Both the position numbers and the translations under genes were made by a program. Below the pieces are notes generated by a model. It saw only the letters and a list, made by a program, of their open reading frames with translations, did not search any database and was not told the DNA's origin. From NCBI GenBank assembly GCA_030152305.1, contig JASKOM010000007.1, positions 62,001 through 126,000 on the forward strand: a stretch of 64,000 nucleotides of DNA. Direction: 5' to 3'. Origin of the DNA: Campylobacterota bacterium (GTDB lineage Bacteria; Campylobacterota; Campylobacteria; Campylobacterales; Thiovulaceae). Positions 1-8,005 of the stretch are shown here, in pieces (the first letter of the stretch is position 1; every line of letters starts with the position of its first letter).

Positions 1-1
1 T

Positions 2-490
2 TATATTAATGGAGAATGGAAGATTTATAGTTTATATTATTTTGAAATAGATACTGGTAAAATTTTTAATCCTTATTTCTTTTATCAATTTGAATTTCCT
101 TATAGTGAATCTGTTAAATTTACAAATGGTAAGACATATCTTGCACCAGTAGACTCATTAGAGTATTTAGAAAAGAATGGACAATGGATGAATATTTTAG
201 ACTTTCGAGAAAATCCTAAAGTGTTTGCAATGGAAAATGGAAGAATAAAGCTTGTAGAATTTGATAAGATTTTTTTAGATAAAAATAGAAACTACAAAGA
301 GATTATCGATAATCTAGTGAAAAGATCTAAATATCAGCTTTTTCCAAATATAACCTTTAGTGAAAATGGTGATATATATTCAATCTCTCAACAAAAAGGT
401 CGTTGCCCTTATGATTATTTAACTTATGACTATTATAGTTCTGAAAACAACTCAACAGAACCTACTTTAACTAAAAACATATTTTTCTAA
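2..490 (+). CDS. Unrecognised protein, C-terminal part (5' end outside window)
   Basis: The reading frame is open from the window edge to the TAA at 488-490, so about 162 C-terminal residues are visible and the true start lies upstream. An internal ATG at 188 exists but has no convincing ribosome site, and the coding frame clearly continues before it. The product is rich in Tyr, Phe, Asn and Lys with short 'NGK/ENG' turns, suggesting repeated beta-hairpins. I do not recognise a family. It lies 18 nt upstream of the ADP-ribosylglycohydrolase on the same strand, so the two are probably cotranscribed. Confidence 0.6.
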   Translation, partial: YINGEWKIYSLYYFEIDTGKIFNPYFFYQFEFPYSESVKFTNGKTYLAPVDSLEYLEKNGQWMNILDFRENPKVFAMENGRIKLVEFDKIFLDKNRNYKEIIDNLVKRSKYQLFPNITFSENGDIYSISQQKGRCPYDYLTYDYYSSENNSTEPTLTKNIFF

Positions 491-508
491 TGAGAAGGAA
501 AACAGCAA

Positions 509-1297
509 ATGATTGATGTAAAACTTATTGGAGCAATAATTGGTGATATTATGGGTTCTATTTACGAATTTAATCCTGTGTCAGCAAGAAATTTTAGATT
601 ATTAAATAATGAAACACATTTTACTGATGACACTGTTTTGACAATAGCTGTTGCGGATGCGATTATAAATAAAAAAGATTTTGCAATTACTTTAAAAGAA
701 TATGTTAGAAAATATCCAAATATGACTTATGGAGCTAATTTTATTAAATGGGCTAAATCATATAATTCTAGAGCTTATAACAGTTTTGGCAATGGTTCAG
801 CAATGAGAGTTTCTTTGATTCCATTTTTAAGTAATTCATTAGAAGAAGCTTTAAATTTTGCTGAAGAATCGGCAAATATAACACATAATCATCCCGAAGG
901 AATTAAAGGAGCAAAAGCTATTGTTCATGCAATTTGGTTAGCAAAAATCAAATCTTCAAAAGAAACTATCAAAAATATTATTGAACAAGAATATGGCTAT
1001 AACTTATCAATTTCGTATGAAGACTTAAGAAAAAAATCTAAATATTCAGAAATATGTCAAAACAGTGTTCCAGAAGCAATTATTTCGTTTTTATATTCTG
1101 GTGATTACGCATCGGCAATTAGAAATGCAATTTGGTTAAAAACAGATGCTGATACTGTTGCATGTATAACTGGAGGAATAGCAATAAGCTATTATGAAAA
1201 ATTATGCGGACATGAATTATGTCAATATGAAAATGTTGATCAGTTGTTTATTAATAAATTACCAAAAGAGTTTTTAGATATTCTTAATCAAATTTAA
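509..1297 (+). CDS. ADP-ribosylglycohydrolase (DraG/ARH-like) family protein
   Basis: The 262-residue product matches the ADP-ribosylglycohydrolase fold, which removes ADP-ribose from modified proteins or nucleic acids using two metal ions. Visible signatures are GDIMGS near residues 12-17, the metal-binding FTDDT at 38-42, and a C-terminal TDADT at 212-216 followed by a Gly-rich helix, corresponding to the usual G-D-(T/A)-D-T motif. The ATG at 509 follows an AAGGA ribosome site. The substrate cannot be told. The preceding partial gene may be its partner; no DarT-like toxin is recognisable in what remains of it. Confidence 0.85.
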   Translation: MIDVKLIGAIIGDIMGSIYEFNPVSARNFRLLNNETHFTDDTVLTIAVADAIINKKDFAITLKEYVRKYPNMTYGANFIKWAKSYNSRAYNSFGNGSAMRVSLIPFLSNSLEEALNFAEESANITHNHPEGIKGAKAIVHAIWLAKIKSSKETIKNIIEQEYGYNLSISYEDLRKKSKYSEICQNSVPEAIISFLYSGDYASAIRNAIWLKTDADTVACITGGIAISYYEKLCGHELCQYENVDQLFINKLPKEFLDILNQI

Positions 1298-1618
1298 TAA
1301 ATTATTAATAATTTATTATACATGCTATTCTGAAAGCGATAGCTTCTTGTAACTTGTTTCAGAATCTAAATAAAAAACATACTAAAATTTGCTTTTGTTT
1401 TTTGCCTAACAAATGAAAGACAAAAACTCTCAAATTATAACAACTTCAAAAATAAATAAAATCTCAATTCGCACGACCTCATCGAAACATTTAATTAAAT
1501 TATTTGTTATTTGTCTATTGCCAGTTTCACCTATAATATAATATTGACAATAGGAAAGTTAGAAATTAATATGCAAAATATTTTTCACTATTATTAATAT
1601 CAAGGAGAATTTCAATAA
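1298..1618. other. Intergenic region with hairpin repeat, motif copy and possible promoter
   Basis: No gene is visible in these 321 bases. They hold a hairpin repeat (1325-1367), one copy of the over-represented ACCTCATCG motif (1476-1484) inside an 18-nt segment also found inverted at 3314-3331, and a TATAAT at 1532-1537 that could be the -10 box for the downstream aminotransferase. A good -35 box is not evident. An AAGGAG ribosome site at about 1602 serves the gene starting at 1619. Confidence 0.5.
1325..1367. repeat. Hairpin intergenic repeat ('ATTCTGAAA ... TTTCAGAAT' family)
   Basis: An inverted repeat with arms ATTCTGAAA and TTTCAGAAT encloses a middle related to 'gcgatagcttcttgtaactt'. 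Relatives occur at 11388-11466, 15700-15835, 23288-23362, 24478-24520, 27766-27812, 33446-33512 and 34660-34693. All are intergenic or at gene ends, as expected of a short REP/MITE-like family. Confidence 0.6.
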
Positions 1619-2725
1619 ATGAAACGAATTTTTTTATCACCTCCGCATATGAGCGGACAAGAACAAGAGTTGATCTCAAAAGTTTTCGAAAGCAATTATA
1701 TTGCACCGCTTGGTGAATATGTAAATAAATTTGAAGATTCGATTCGTAAATTAACAGGATCAAAAAATGTTCTTGCAGTAAATACTGGAACTTCGGCTAT
1801 TCATTTGGCTTTACGAGTTATCGGAGTTAATTCAGGTGATTATGTCTTAGCTTCTAGTTTTACTTTTATTGGTTCAATTGCACCAATTTTATATCAAAAT
1901 GCAACACCAATTTTTATCGATTCTGATTCATCTTGGAATTTATCACCAAAATTATTAAAAGAGTTTTTAAGTTCGTGGAAAAATAAGATGCCAAAAGCTT
2001 TAATTCTTACACATTTATATGGTCAAATGGCTGATATCGAAGAAATTTATATGATTTGTCATAAATACGGAATTGTGTTAATTGAAGACAGTGCTGAAGC
2101 ACTTGGTGCTGAATTTAATGGTAGAGCAAGTGGCACTTTTGGCGATTTTGGAATTTATTCATTTAACGGAAACAAAATTTTGACAACTTCAGGCGGTGGT
2201 GTTCTTGTTGGCAAAAATGAAGAATTAATCGCAAAAGCCAAATTTTTATCAACTCAAGCAAAAGAAGATACTATGCATTATGAACATGTCGAATTCGGTT
2301 ATAACTATCGAATGAGTAATGTTCTTGCTTCAATCGGTGTTGCTCAAATGGAAGTTTTAAATAACCGAATAGAAAAACGACGAGAAATATTTATGAATTA
2401 TAAAAATAAATTAAATGATCTTGTTGAATTTATGCCTGAAATTGATAATTCTCGAGGAAATCGATGGCTGACAACTATTTTATTTAAAAAAGATCAGGCT
2501 GTTAATATTGATTCGATTATTAAAAATTTTAATCGTCATGGCATTGAAACACGGCATTTATGGAAGCCGATGCATTTGCAACCACTTTTTAAAAATAGCA
2601 TTTCTAAGATTGATGGAACTTCTGAAGATATGTTTAGTCGCGGTTTATGTTTGCCAAGTGGAACAGCAATGGATGAAAGTGATATTAACAAAGTTGTTGA
2701 ACTACTTAAAGAACAGATAGGTTAA
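1619..2725 (+). CDS. pglE: DegT/DnrJ/EryC1/StrS aminotransferase, PglE-like
   Basis: This 368-residue PLP-dependent sugar aminotransferase has the family hallmarks: NTGTSA (55-60) for phosphate binding, EDSAEALGA (156-164) with the PLP-pyridine Asp, and the Schiff-base lysine K186 in SFNGNKILTTSGGG. PglE-type enzymes convert the 4-keto product of PglF to UDP-4-amino-4,6-dideoxy-GlcNAc for N-glycan or flagellin sugars. The next gene, 11 nt downstream, encodes the PglF-like dehydratase that would make its substrate, which supports this assignment over other DegT members. The ATG follows AAGGAG with good spacing. The acetyltransferase pglD is not seen here. Confidence 0.85.
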   Translation: MKRIFLSPPHMSGQEQELISKVFESNYIAPLGEYVNKFEDSIRKLTGSKNVLAVNTGTSAIHLALRVIGVNSGDYVLASSFTFIGSIAPILYQNATPIFIDSDSSWNLSPKLLKEFLSSWKNKMPKALILTHLYGQMADIEEIYMICHKYGIVLIEDSAEALGAEFNGRASGTFGDFGIYSFNGNKILTTSGGGVLVGKNEELIAKAKFLSTQAKEDTMHYEHVEFGYNYRMSNVLASIGVAQMEVLNNRIEKRREIFMNYKNKLNDLVEFMPEIDNSRGNRWLTTILFKKDQAVNIDSIIKNFNRHGIETRHLWKPMHLQPLFKNSISKIDGTSEDMFSRGLCLPSGTAMDESDINKVVELLKEQIG

Positions 2726-2736
2726 TAGGAATTTTT

Positions 2737-4497
2737 ATGTTAGGACGAATCCTGTTTTTTATTTTTGCAGATATTATAATCTCGGCTATTTCGCTATTAA
2801 GCTCATATTTTTTAAGATTTAATTTTAATGAAATTCCAGATTTATATTTTTCACAAATTCCTACAATTTTTTTATGGCTTGTTTTTATAAAAATAGCTTT
2901 AATTGGAAGTTTTCGGCTTTATCATATTATTTGGCGACTTGTTTCTTTATCTGATATTACGAGATTAATTAAAGCCCATTTTATCGCTTATGGGCTATTT
3001 GTTGTTTTGTTTTTATTTGATTTCGAGCCAATTAATACAATGCCGAAAAGTGTCATTTTTATTGATTTCGCTTTATCGTTGGGTCTGACTGCGATTTTTA
3101 GAATGGCAAGAAGATTATATATCGAAAGTCGAATTAGTCCAGTTTCGAATCCGACTATTTTTATTGGTGTAGATGAACGAATCGATTATTTAATAAAAAA
3201 ATGTCGAACTGGCGAACTTGATTTTACACCTGTTGCAATTGTTGATTTAGATCCTGAAACAAAACGAGCTAATGGCTATATTTCTAATTTAAAAGTTTAT
3301 AACTCGACTAATCTCGATGAGGTCGTGCGAAATTATGGAATCATATCGGCAATTATTACTCGCGAAAGTCATATCGAATTTAAAACTATTTTTGAAAAAT
3401 TAAAATCACTTGATGTCAAAAATATAAAAGTCTCTTCGAACTTTTCTCAAAGTCCAACTGATATTTCGATTGAAGATTTATTAGCCAGACATCCAAAAGA
3501 TTTAGATTTACGAGCAATTAGCGAATTTATTCGTGGCAAACGAATTTTAATTACTGGTGCAGGTGGAAGTATCGGAAGCGAATTATCGATTCAAACTCGA
3601 GATTTTGGAGCAAATGAGTTAATTTTAGTCGAACACAGCGAATTTAATTTATATCAAATTAACGAAAAATTAGGTGGTCAAATTAATCGAAATCACCTCA
3701 TCGATATCAAAAATCGAGAACAACTTGAAAATGTATTTAAAAAATACGGCAAAATCGATATCGTTTTGCATTCAGCGGCATATAAACATGTTCCATTATG
3801 TGAAGAAAATATTAATAGTGCAGTTGAAAATAATATCGTTGGATCTATAAATGTTATTGATTTGTCTATTAAATATGGAGTTGATAAAGTTGTAATTATT
3901 TCAACTGATAAAGCCGTTCGACCGACAAATGTGATGGGTGCAACAAAACGAATCGTTGAATTATATGCTCAAAATATCGAATCAGGAAATACTCAAATTG
4001 GTGCTGTTCGTTTCGGAAATGTCATGGGCAGTAGCGGAAGTGTTATTCCAAAATTTAAACAATTAATCGAAAATGATCAGCCAATTACTGTTACACATCC
4101 AGATATTACAAGATATTTCATGTTAATTTCTGAAGCTTGTCAGCTTGTTTTACAAACTGGAACTCTTTCAAAAGGTGGAGAAATTTTTATTCTCGATATG
4201 GGCGAACCTGTAAAAATTGTTGATTTGGCAAATAAAATGAAACAGATTTACGGCAAAGAGCATTTAGAAATAAAATTTATTGGACTTCGACCGGGTGAGA
4301 AAAAATATGAAGAATTATTAATTAGCGATAGCGAGTTAAAAACTCAATATGAGTCAATTTTTGTAGCAAGAGGAACTGAATATAATATTTCAGAACTTAA
4401 AAAAGATATCGAACGATTATTAAATGCAAACGATGAGAAAAAATTAATTATTCTTTCTGAAATCGTTCCAGAATTTAAACATAATCGAAACGGATAA
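2737..4497 (+). CDS. pglF: PglF-like UDP-GlcNAc 4,6-dehydratase (membrane-bound)
   Basis: The 586-residue protein has four N-terminal membrane helices (about residues 5-27, 41-59, 81-98, 105-123), a CoA-binding-like middle domain, and a C-terminal extended SDR domain with the nucleotide motif GAGGSIG at 274-280 and the STDKAVRPTNVMGATKR active-site region, where MGATK replaces the usual YxxxK as in PglF/WbpM/FlaA1-type enzymes. The reaction is dehydration of UDP-GlcNAc to a 4-keto-6-deoxy sugar, feeding PglE upstream. Length and topology fit C. jejuni PglF. The gene carries two copies of the over-represented motif (3315, 3695). Confidence 0.9.
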   Translation: MLGRILFFIFADIIISAISLLSSYFLRFNFNEIPDLYFSQIPTIFLWLVFIKIALIGSFRLYHIIWRLVSLSDITRLIKAHFIAYGLFVVLFLFDFEPINTMPKSVIFIDFALSLGLTAIFRMARRLYIESRISPVSNPTIFIGVDERIDYLIKKCRTGELDFTPVAIVDLDPETKRANGYISNLKVYNSTNLDEVVRNYGIISAIITRESHIEFKTIFEKLKSLDVKNIKVSSNFSQSPTDISIEDLLARHPKDLDLRAISEFIRGKRILITGAGGSIGSELSIQTRDFGANELILVEHSEFNLYQINEKLGGQINRNHLIDIKNREQLENVFKKYGKIDIVLHSAAYKHVPLCEENINSAVENNIVGSINVIDLSIKYGVDKVVIISTDKAVRPTNVMGATKRIVELYAQNIESGNTQIGAVRFGNVMGSSGSVIPKFKQLIENDQPITVTHPDITRYFMLISEACQLVLQTGTLSKGGEIFILDMGEPVKIVDLANKMKQIYGKEHLEIKFIGLRPGEKKYEELLISDSELKTQYESIFVARGTEYNISELKKDIERLLNANDEKKLIILSEIVPEFKHNRNG

Positions 4498-4500
4498 AAA

Positions 4501-5073
4501 ATGGAATTATTTTGGGATATTTTCTGGTTTATAATTTTTGGAGGTTTAGCTGGGCTTGTCTTATTTATAATGTTAATCGACACAAAACATGAAAATATTG
4601 GAGCTTCGTTATTGATCATCCTTGTATTCTCTATACTAGCATTCCCTTTTGGTTATGACCTTTATAAAGACATTAAAGCTATATACGAAGAACATAAAGT
4701 AGAAACATTTTTAGAAAATAATTTTCCTAAAATTATTCGCAATCGAGATTCGATTATTGAAAAATTAAAAATGGTTGATGAAAAAATAGAAAAATTAACA
4801 GACTTAAAAAATCAATTTCCAAATCAGGCAAAGCTTATAAATGAATATTTAAATCGATGGGAAACTGTAAAAAATAAATTAGATCAAAGTTTAATTAACT
4901 TAAATAAGCAAACTGAAGCAATTTATGTAAAAAATGAGATCAGCGGAATTAATAATTCTGGCTATCTCAATGAAAGTTTTTCAGCTTACAACAAAGATCT
5001 TGAAAAAGAGATTGGCATAATTTTTACAGAAATTGACACAATTAACAAGGTTTATGAAAACGAAATTCGTTAG
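4501..5073 (+). CDS. Small membrane protein with coiled coil, unknown function
   Basis: The start codon lies 3 nt after the pglF stop, so it is probably in the same transcript. The 190-residue product has two membrane helices (about residues 4-28 and 36-56) followed by a charged, heptad-like soluble part of about 130 residues rich in Lys, Glu and Asn. I recognise no family. The position suggests an envelope role, but nothing shows a link to glycosylation. Confidence 0.7.
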   Translation: MELFWDIFWFIIFGGLAGLVLFIMLIDTKHENIGASLLIILVFSILAFPFGYDLYKDIKAIYEEHKVETFLENNFPKIIRNRDSIIEKLKMVDEKIEKLTDLKNQFPNQAKLINEYLNRWETVKNKLDQSLINLNKQTEAIYVKNEISGINNSGYLNESFSAYNKDLEKEIGIIFTEIDTINKVYENEIR

Positions 5074-5100
5074 CTAATTGACAAAGTTTTAATTTTTTCC

Positions 5101-5145
5101 AAAAATATTAAAATTACGAAAAATATAAATTTGGAGAAAATTAAA
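5101..5145 (+). promoter_or_regulatory. Module leader box with ribosome site
   Basis: This 45-base leader is almost identical to the one at 7581-7625. It contains the core AATATTAAAATTACGAAAA, also found (some copies with 1-2 changes) at 6367-6412 and, inverted, at 25620-25648, 26570-26602 and 27738-27766. In every case it lies just before a small HTH gene or, once, the methyltransferase. It ends in TTGGAGAAAATTAAA directly before ATG, giving a clear ribosome site. It could be the operator or the promoter-proximal leader of each module. Confidence 0.6.
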
Positions 5146-5502
5146 ATGGGTCGCAAACCAAAAAATCAAGTTAATCAAAATCAAAATGCAAATCTTGAAA
5201 ACACAGAAAATAAACCTGAACAAATTATCGAAGAAGAAAATCTCGTTAAAAAAACCTGTCGTGAATTGGGTATCACTCAAAAGGAATTGGCGGAACGAAT
5301 CGGGGTGAGTCGTCAAACAGTTTCAGATTGGTCTAGCGGTCGTTCGGTAATTACAAAAATGGGAGAAACTACATTGATGTTATTGTTAATGGAGCGAAAA
5401 TATTATCATTTAATAAATACTTTTAAATTTATTGTATCGGAGGATGTTGAACGATATTCTAAAAATAATATCGAAAATAATATAAAAAATTTGACTTTTT
5501 AA
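5146..5502 (+). CDS. Xre-type helix-turn-helix regulator, module 1
   Basis: The 118-residue protein begins MGRKPKNQ, has a basic Asn/Gln-rich N-terminus, then an Xre-type HTH (about residues 33-62) with 'ELGITQKELAERIGVSRQTVSDW'-like recognition helices. The HTH core is nearly identical in the small proteins of the other modules, while the C-terminal tails differ. I chose the ATG at 5146 because GGAG lies just upstream; an upstream TTG would include the leader. It is followed after 51 nt by a KilA-N protein, resembling phage-type repressor/antirepressor pairs. Confidence 0.8.
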   Translation: MGRKPKNQVNQNQNANLENTENKPEQIIEEENLVKKTCRELGITQKELAERIGVSRQTVSDWSSGRSVITKMGETTLMLLLMERKYYHLINTFKFIVSEDVERYSKNNIENNIKNLTF

Positions 5503-5520
5503 ATTTATTATTTGTATAAT
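5491..5520 (+). promoter_or_regulatory. Candidate sigma-70 promoter of the KilA-N gene
   Basis: TTGACT at 5491-5496 and TATAAT at 5515-5520 are separated by 18 bases. The promoter overlaps the end of the HTH gene, so the KilA-N gene can be transcribed separately. An 8-base palindrome, acatatgt, lies at 5525-5532, just after the -10 box. Confidence 0.55.
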
Positions 5521-5553
5521 TCCGACATATGTTAAATATCAAAGGAATTATTA

Positions 5554-6312
5554 ATGAATGAACCAATTATAAAAATTTGGAAAGATAAAGAAATTTCGTT
5601 TTTAAACTCACAAACTCCTTTTATTCATGCAACACCTATCGCTCAACAATTCGGCAAACTTTTAGGAAACTGGTTAAAAACAGCTGAAACTCAAGAATAT
5701 ATAAAAGCATTAGCAAATTTTCTAAATAGCGATGTAGATTCAATTGTAATTATTAAAAAAGGTGGAAATCCGAAAGAACAAGGAACTTGGTTACACCCGA
5801 AATTGGCAATATTTTTTGCAAGATGGTTATCGCCAGAATTTGCAGTTTGGTGTGATATGACAATTGAAGAAATATTAAAATCGCAAACTTCTCAACCAAT
5901 TCAGCCACAAACTCAAACTTCTCAAAATCTACAACTTCCAGAAATTGGAAACTCAACAGAACAGATTATCGAATTACATAATTCTTTTATTTCAACATCA
6001 AACTTTGTTGAATTCTTAGAGTCAAAAAAGCCAACAACACTTTACCGACTTGATCAGTTTTATAGAGAATTTTATAACTTTTCACCACTCGAAACTTTTA
6101 AGATAAACCTCGAGTCGCAATACTTTTTGCCAACAGAATTAGGTCGAATGATTAATAAAAGTCCAGTCGAGATTAATTTGATGATTGAACACAAAGGTTT
6201 TCAAATTCGTGAAAATGGAATTTGGAAATTAACAAAATCTGGTCGTGATTTTGGAATCGAAATCGTTGGTAAGTTTAGTCAAATTAAATGGAATATGAAA
6301 ACGATAATTTAA
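5554..6312 (+). CDS. KilA-N domain protein with shared C-terminal domain, module 1
   Basis: The N-terminal 110 residues match a KilA-N DNA-binding domain (GKLLGNWLKTAETQEYI, then 'KGGNPKEQGTWLHPKLAIFFARWLSPEF'-type segments). A Gln-rich linker (about 112-125) leads to a C-terminal domain from about residue 130 (LPEIGNSTEQIIEL to the end) that is shared with the proteins at 8006, 24557, 25662 and 26616, whose N-termini are BRO-N or Rha domains instead. The ATG follows AAAGGA. KilA-N proteins are common in phages and large DNA viruses as regulators; here an antirepressor partner to the upstream HTH protein is inferred. Confidence 0.8.
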   Translation: MNEPIIKIWKDKEISFLNSQTPFIHATPIAQQFGKLLGNWLKTAETQEYIKALANFLNSDVDSIVIIKKGGNPKEQGTWLHPKLAIFFARWLSPEFAVWCDMTIEEILKSQTSQPIQPQTQTSQNLQLPEIGNSTEQIIELHNSFISTSNFVEFLESKKPTTLYRLDQFYREFYNFSPLETFKINLESQYFLPTELGRMINKSPVEINLMIEHKGFQIRENGIWKLTKSGRDFGIEIVGKFSQIKWNMKTII

Positions 6313-6366
6313 TTTGATGATCCTGAAATAAATTCTGGAAGAATAGTTTTTAGATGACGATCAAGG

Positions 6367-6412
6367 CAAAAATATTAACATTACGAACAATCTAATTCTG
6401 GAGAAAATTAAA
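6367..6412 (+). promoter_or_regulatory. Diverged copy of the module leader before the methyltransferase
   Basis: The sequence aligns with the leaders at 5101 and 7581 (AATATTAACATTACGAACAA, then TCTGGAGAAAATTAAA), so the methyltransferase sits where an HTH gene would be expected. At the position of the ATG in the other copies this copy reads ATA. Confidence 0.6.
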
Positions 6413-7582
6413 ATAGATCAAAAAATAAACACAAAATTAATAAATAATATTGAAAATTTAGGTCAGGTTTTTACTCCGCAATTTATCGTTTCTGAAATGC
6501 TATCTCTTCGAAAAAACTTTGGCTCAATTTTAGAACCATCGTCTGGTGATGGAGCTTTTATAAAAAATCTTGATCAAAATGCCGTTGGTATCGAAATAGA
6601 TTCGAATAGATATTTTGATAATCGAATTTTAAATATTGATTTTTTTGATTATTCGACTGAAAATAAATTCGATACGATTATCGGAAATCCGCCGTATGTT
6701 AAATTTAATGATATTCCTTTTGAAACAAGATTTAAATTAGATTTGACAATGTTTGACCAGCGAACTAATTTATATTTATTTTTTATAAAAAAAGCAATTG
6801 AACATTTAAATTATAATGGCGAACTTATTTTTATAACTTCAAAAGAATTTTTAAAAGCTACCTCATCGCAAAAGTTAAACCATTTTATTTATGAAAATGG
6901 AACAATCACGGATTTAATTGATTACGGCGATTCGCGAATTTTTGAAGGTTTTTCGCCAAATGTAATCGTATTCAGATTCGAGAAATCTAATTTTTCACGA
7001 AATACAAATATTTATAAAAAATTTATTTATTCTGATGGACAATTATATTTCACAGATAATATTTATTATATTAAATTTTCAGATCTGTTTTTTGTTAAAG
7101 TTGGAGCTGTTAGTGGCAATGATGAAATTTTTACAAATGAAGAATTTGGAAATGCTGATTTTGTTTGCAGTTTTACCAATAAAACTCATAAAACAAAAAA
7201 GATGATTTATAATCAAAAAAATAGATATTTAGAACAATTTAAAGATAAATTATTGTCTCGCAAAATTAGAAATTTTGATAATTCAAACTGGTGGGAATGG
7301 GGCAGAAAACATTTTGAAAGCGATTTGCCACGAATATATGTAAATGGCAAAACTCGAAATAAAAAGCCTTTTTTTAAACACGACAGTAATTTTTATGATG
7401 GCTCGATTCTTGCTATTTTTCCAAAACATGAAAAAAATTATAATAAACTTGACGAATTAATTTATGAGCTTAATAATGTCAATTGGACTGAACTTGGTTT
7501 TATAACAGATGGAAGATTTTTATTTAATCAAAGAAGTTTAGAAAATAGTCTTTTGCCTGAAATATTCAAAAAGTTTGTATAA
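6413..7582 (+). CDS. N6-adenine DNA methyltransferase, TaqI-like; apparent ATA start
   Basis: The reading frame encodes a class I SAM-dependent methyltransferase: GQVFTPQFIVSEML near the start, the SAM-binding ILEPSSGDGAFI, and the catalytic IIGNPPYVKF (motif IV, NPPY), which indicates adenine N6 methylation. The first ATG (6497) would remove the conserved GQVFTP segment, so translation should begin upstream; the frame is open back to ATA at 6413, ideally spaced from GGAG. Either a non-ATG start is used or the start was lost and a shorter protein is made. About 390 residues is short for a restriction-methylase fusion, and no cognate nuclease is adjacent, so an orphan enzyme is likely. Confidence 0.75.
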   Translation: MDQKINTKLINNIENLGQVFTPQFIVSEMLSLRKNFGSILEPSSGDGAFIKNLDQNAVGIEIDSNRYFDNRILNIDFFDYSTENKFDTIIGNPPYVKFNDIPFETRFKLDLTMFDQRTNLYLFFIKKAIEHLNYNGELIFITSKEFLKATSSQKLNHFIYENGTITDLIDYGDSRIFEGFSPNVIVFRFEKSNFSRNTNIYKKFIYSDGQLYFTDNIYYIKFSDLFFVKVGAVSGNDEIFTNEEFGNADFVCSFTNKTHKTKKMIYNQKNRYLEQFKDKLLSRKIRNFDNSNWWEWGRKHFESDLPRIYVNGKTRNKKPFFKHDSNFYDGSILAIFPKHEKNYNKLDELIYELNNVNWTELGFITDGRFLFNQRSLENSLLPEIFKKFV

Positions 7583-7625
7583 AAATATTAAAATTACGAA
7601 AAATATAAATTTGGAGAAAATCAAA
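7581..7625 (+). promoter_or_regulatory. Module leader box with ribosome site
   Basis: This is a near-identical copy of the 5101-5145 leader (one C/T difference near the end). It begins at the methyltransferase stop and runs up to the ATG of the next HTH gene, including TTGGAG. Confidence 0.6.
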
Positions 7626-7916
7626 ATGGGTCGCAAACCAAAAAATCAAATCAATCAAACTGAAAATAAAGATCAGCCAATTATCGAAGAAGAAAATCTC
7701 GTAAAAAAAACCTGCCGTGAATTAGGCATAACTCAAAAAGAATTGGCGGAACGAATTGGTTACGGTTATAGCACAATCAAAGCTGTTGCTTCTGATGGCA
7801 CTATGTCAGAAGCTATACAAAAGGCTTTAGAACTTTTATTAACAAATTATCAACTTGAACAAAAGTTATCAGAATCAACAGAATTTAAAATCAAATTAAA
7901 AGCCTTTATTTCTTAG
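7626..7916 (+). CDS. Xre-type helix-turn-helix regulator, module 2
   Basis: This 96-residue paralogue of the protein at 5146 starts with the same MGRKPKNQ. It shares the segment ENLVKKTCRELGITQKELAE and then diverges in the recognition helix (RIGYGYSTIKAVASDG) and tail, so it likely binds a different operator. The ATG at 7626 follows GGAG. The downstream neighbour is a BRO-N protein. Confidence 0.8.
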   Translation: MGRKPKNQINQTENKDQPIIEEENLVKKTCRELGITQKELAERIGYGYSTIKAVASDGTMSEAIQKALELLLTNYQLEQKLSESTEFKIKLKAFIS

Positions 7917-7930
7917 TTAAAAGCCGATAA

Positions 7931-7990
7931 ATAGCCTATAATTCTTGACAAAAGGCTATATATAAGACTATAATTACTATATAAGTCTAA
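7931..7990 (+). promoter_or_regulatory. Consensus promoter with two overlapping dyads upstream of BRO gene
   Basis: TTGACA (7945-7950) and TATAAT (7969-7974) are separated by 18 bases, a near-perfect sigma-70 promoter. An inverted repeat ATAGCCT/AGGCTAT (7931-7937, 7953-7959) flanks the -35 box, and a second imperfect dyad, AGACTATA/TATAAGTCT, covers the -10 box and the region after it. The layout resembles phage operators. Confidence 0.65.
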
Positions 7991-8005
7991 TTTATTGGTA
8001 ATTAC

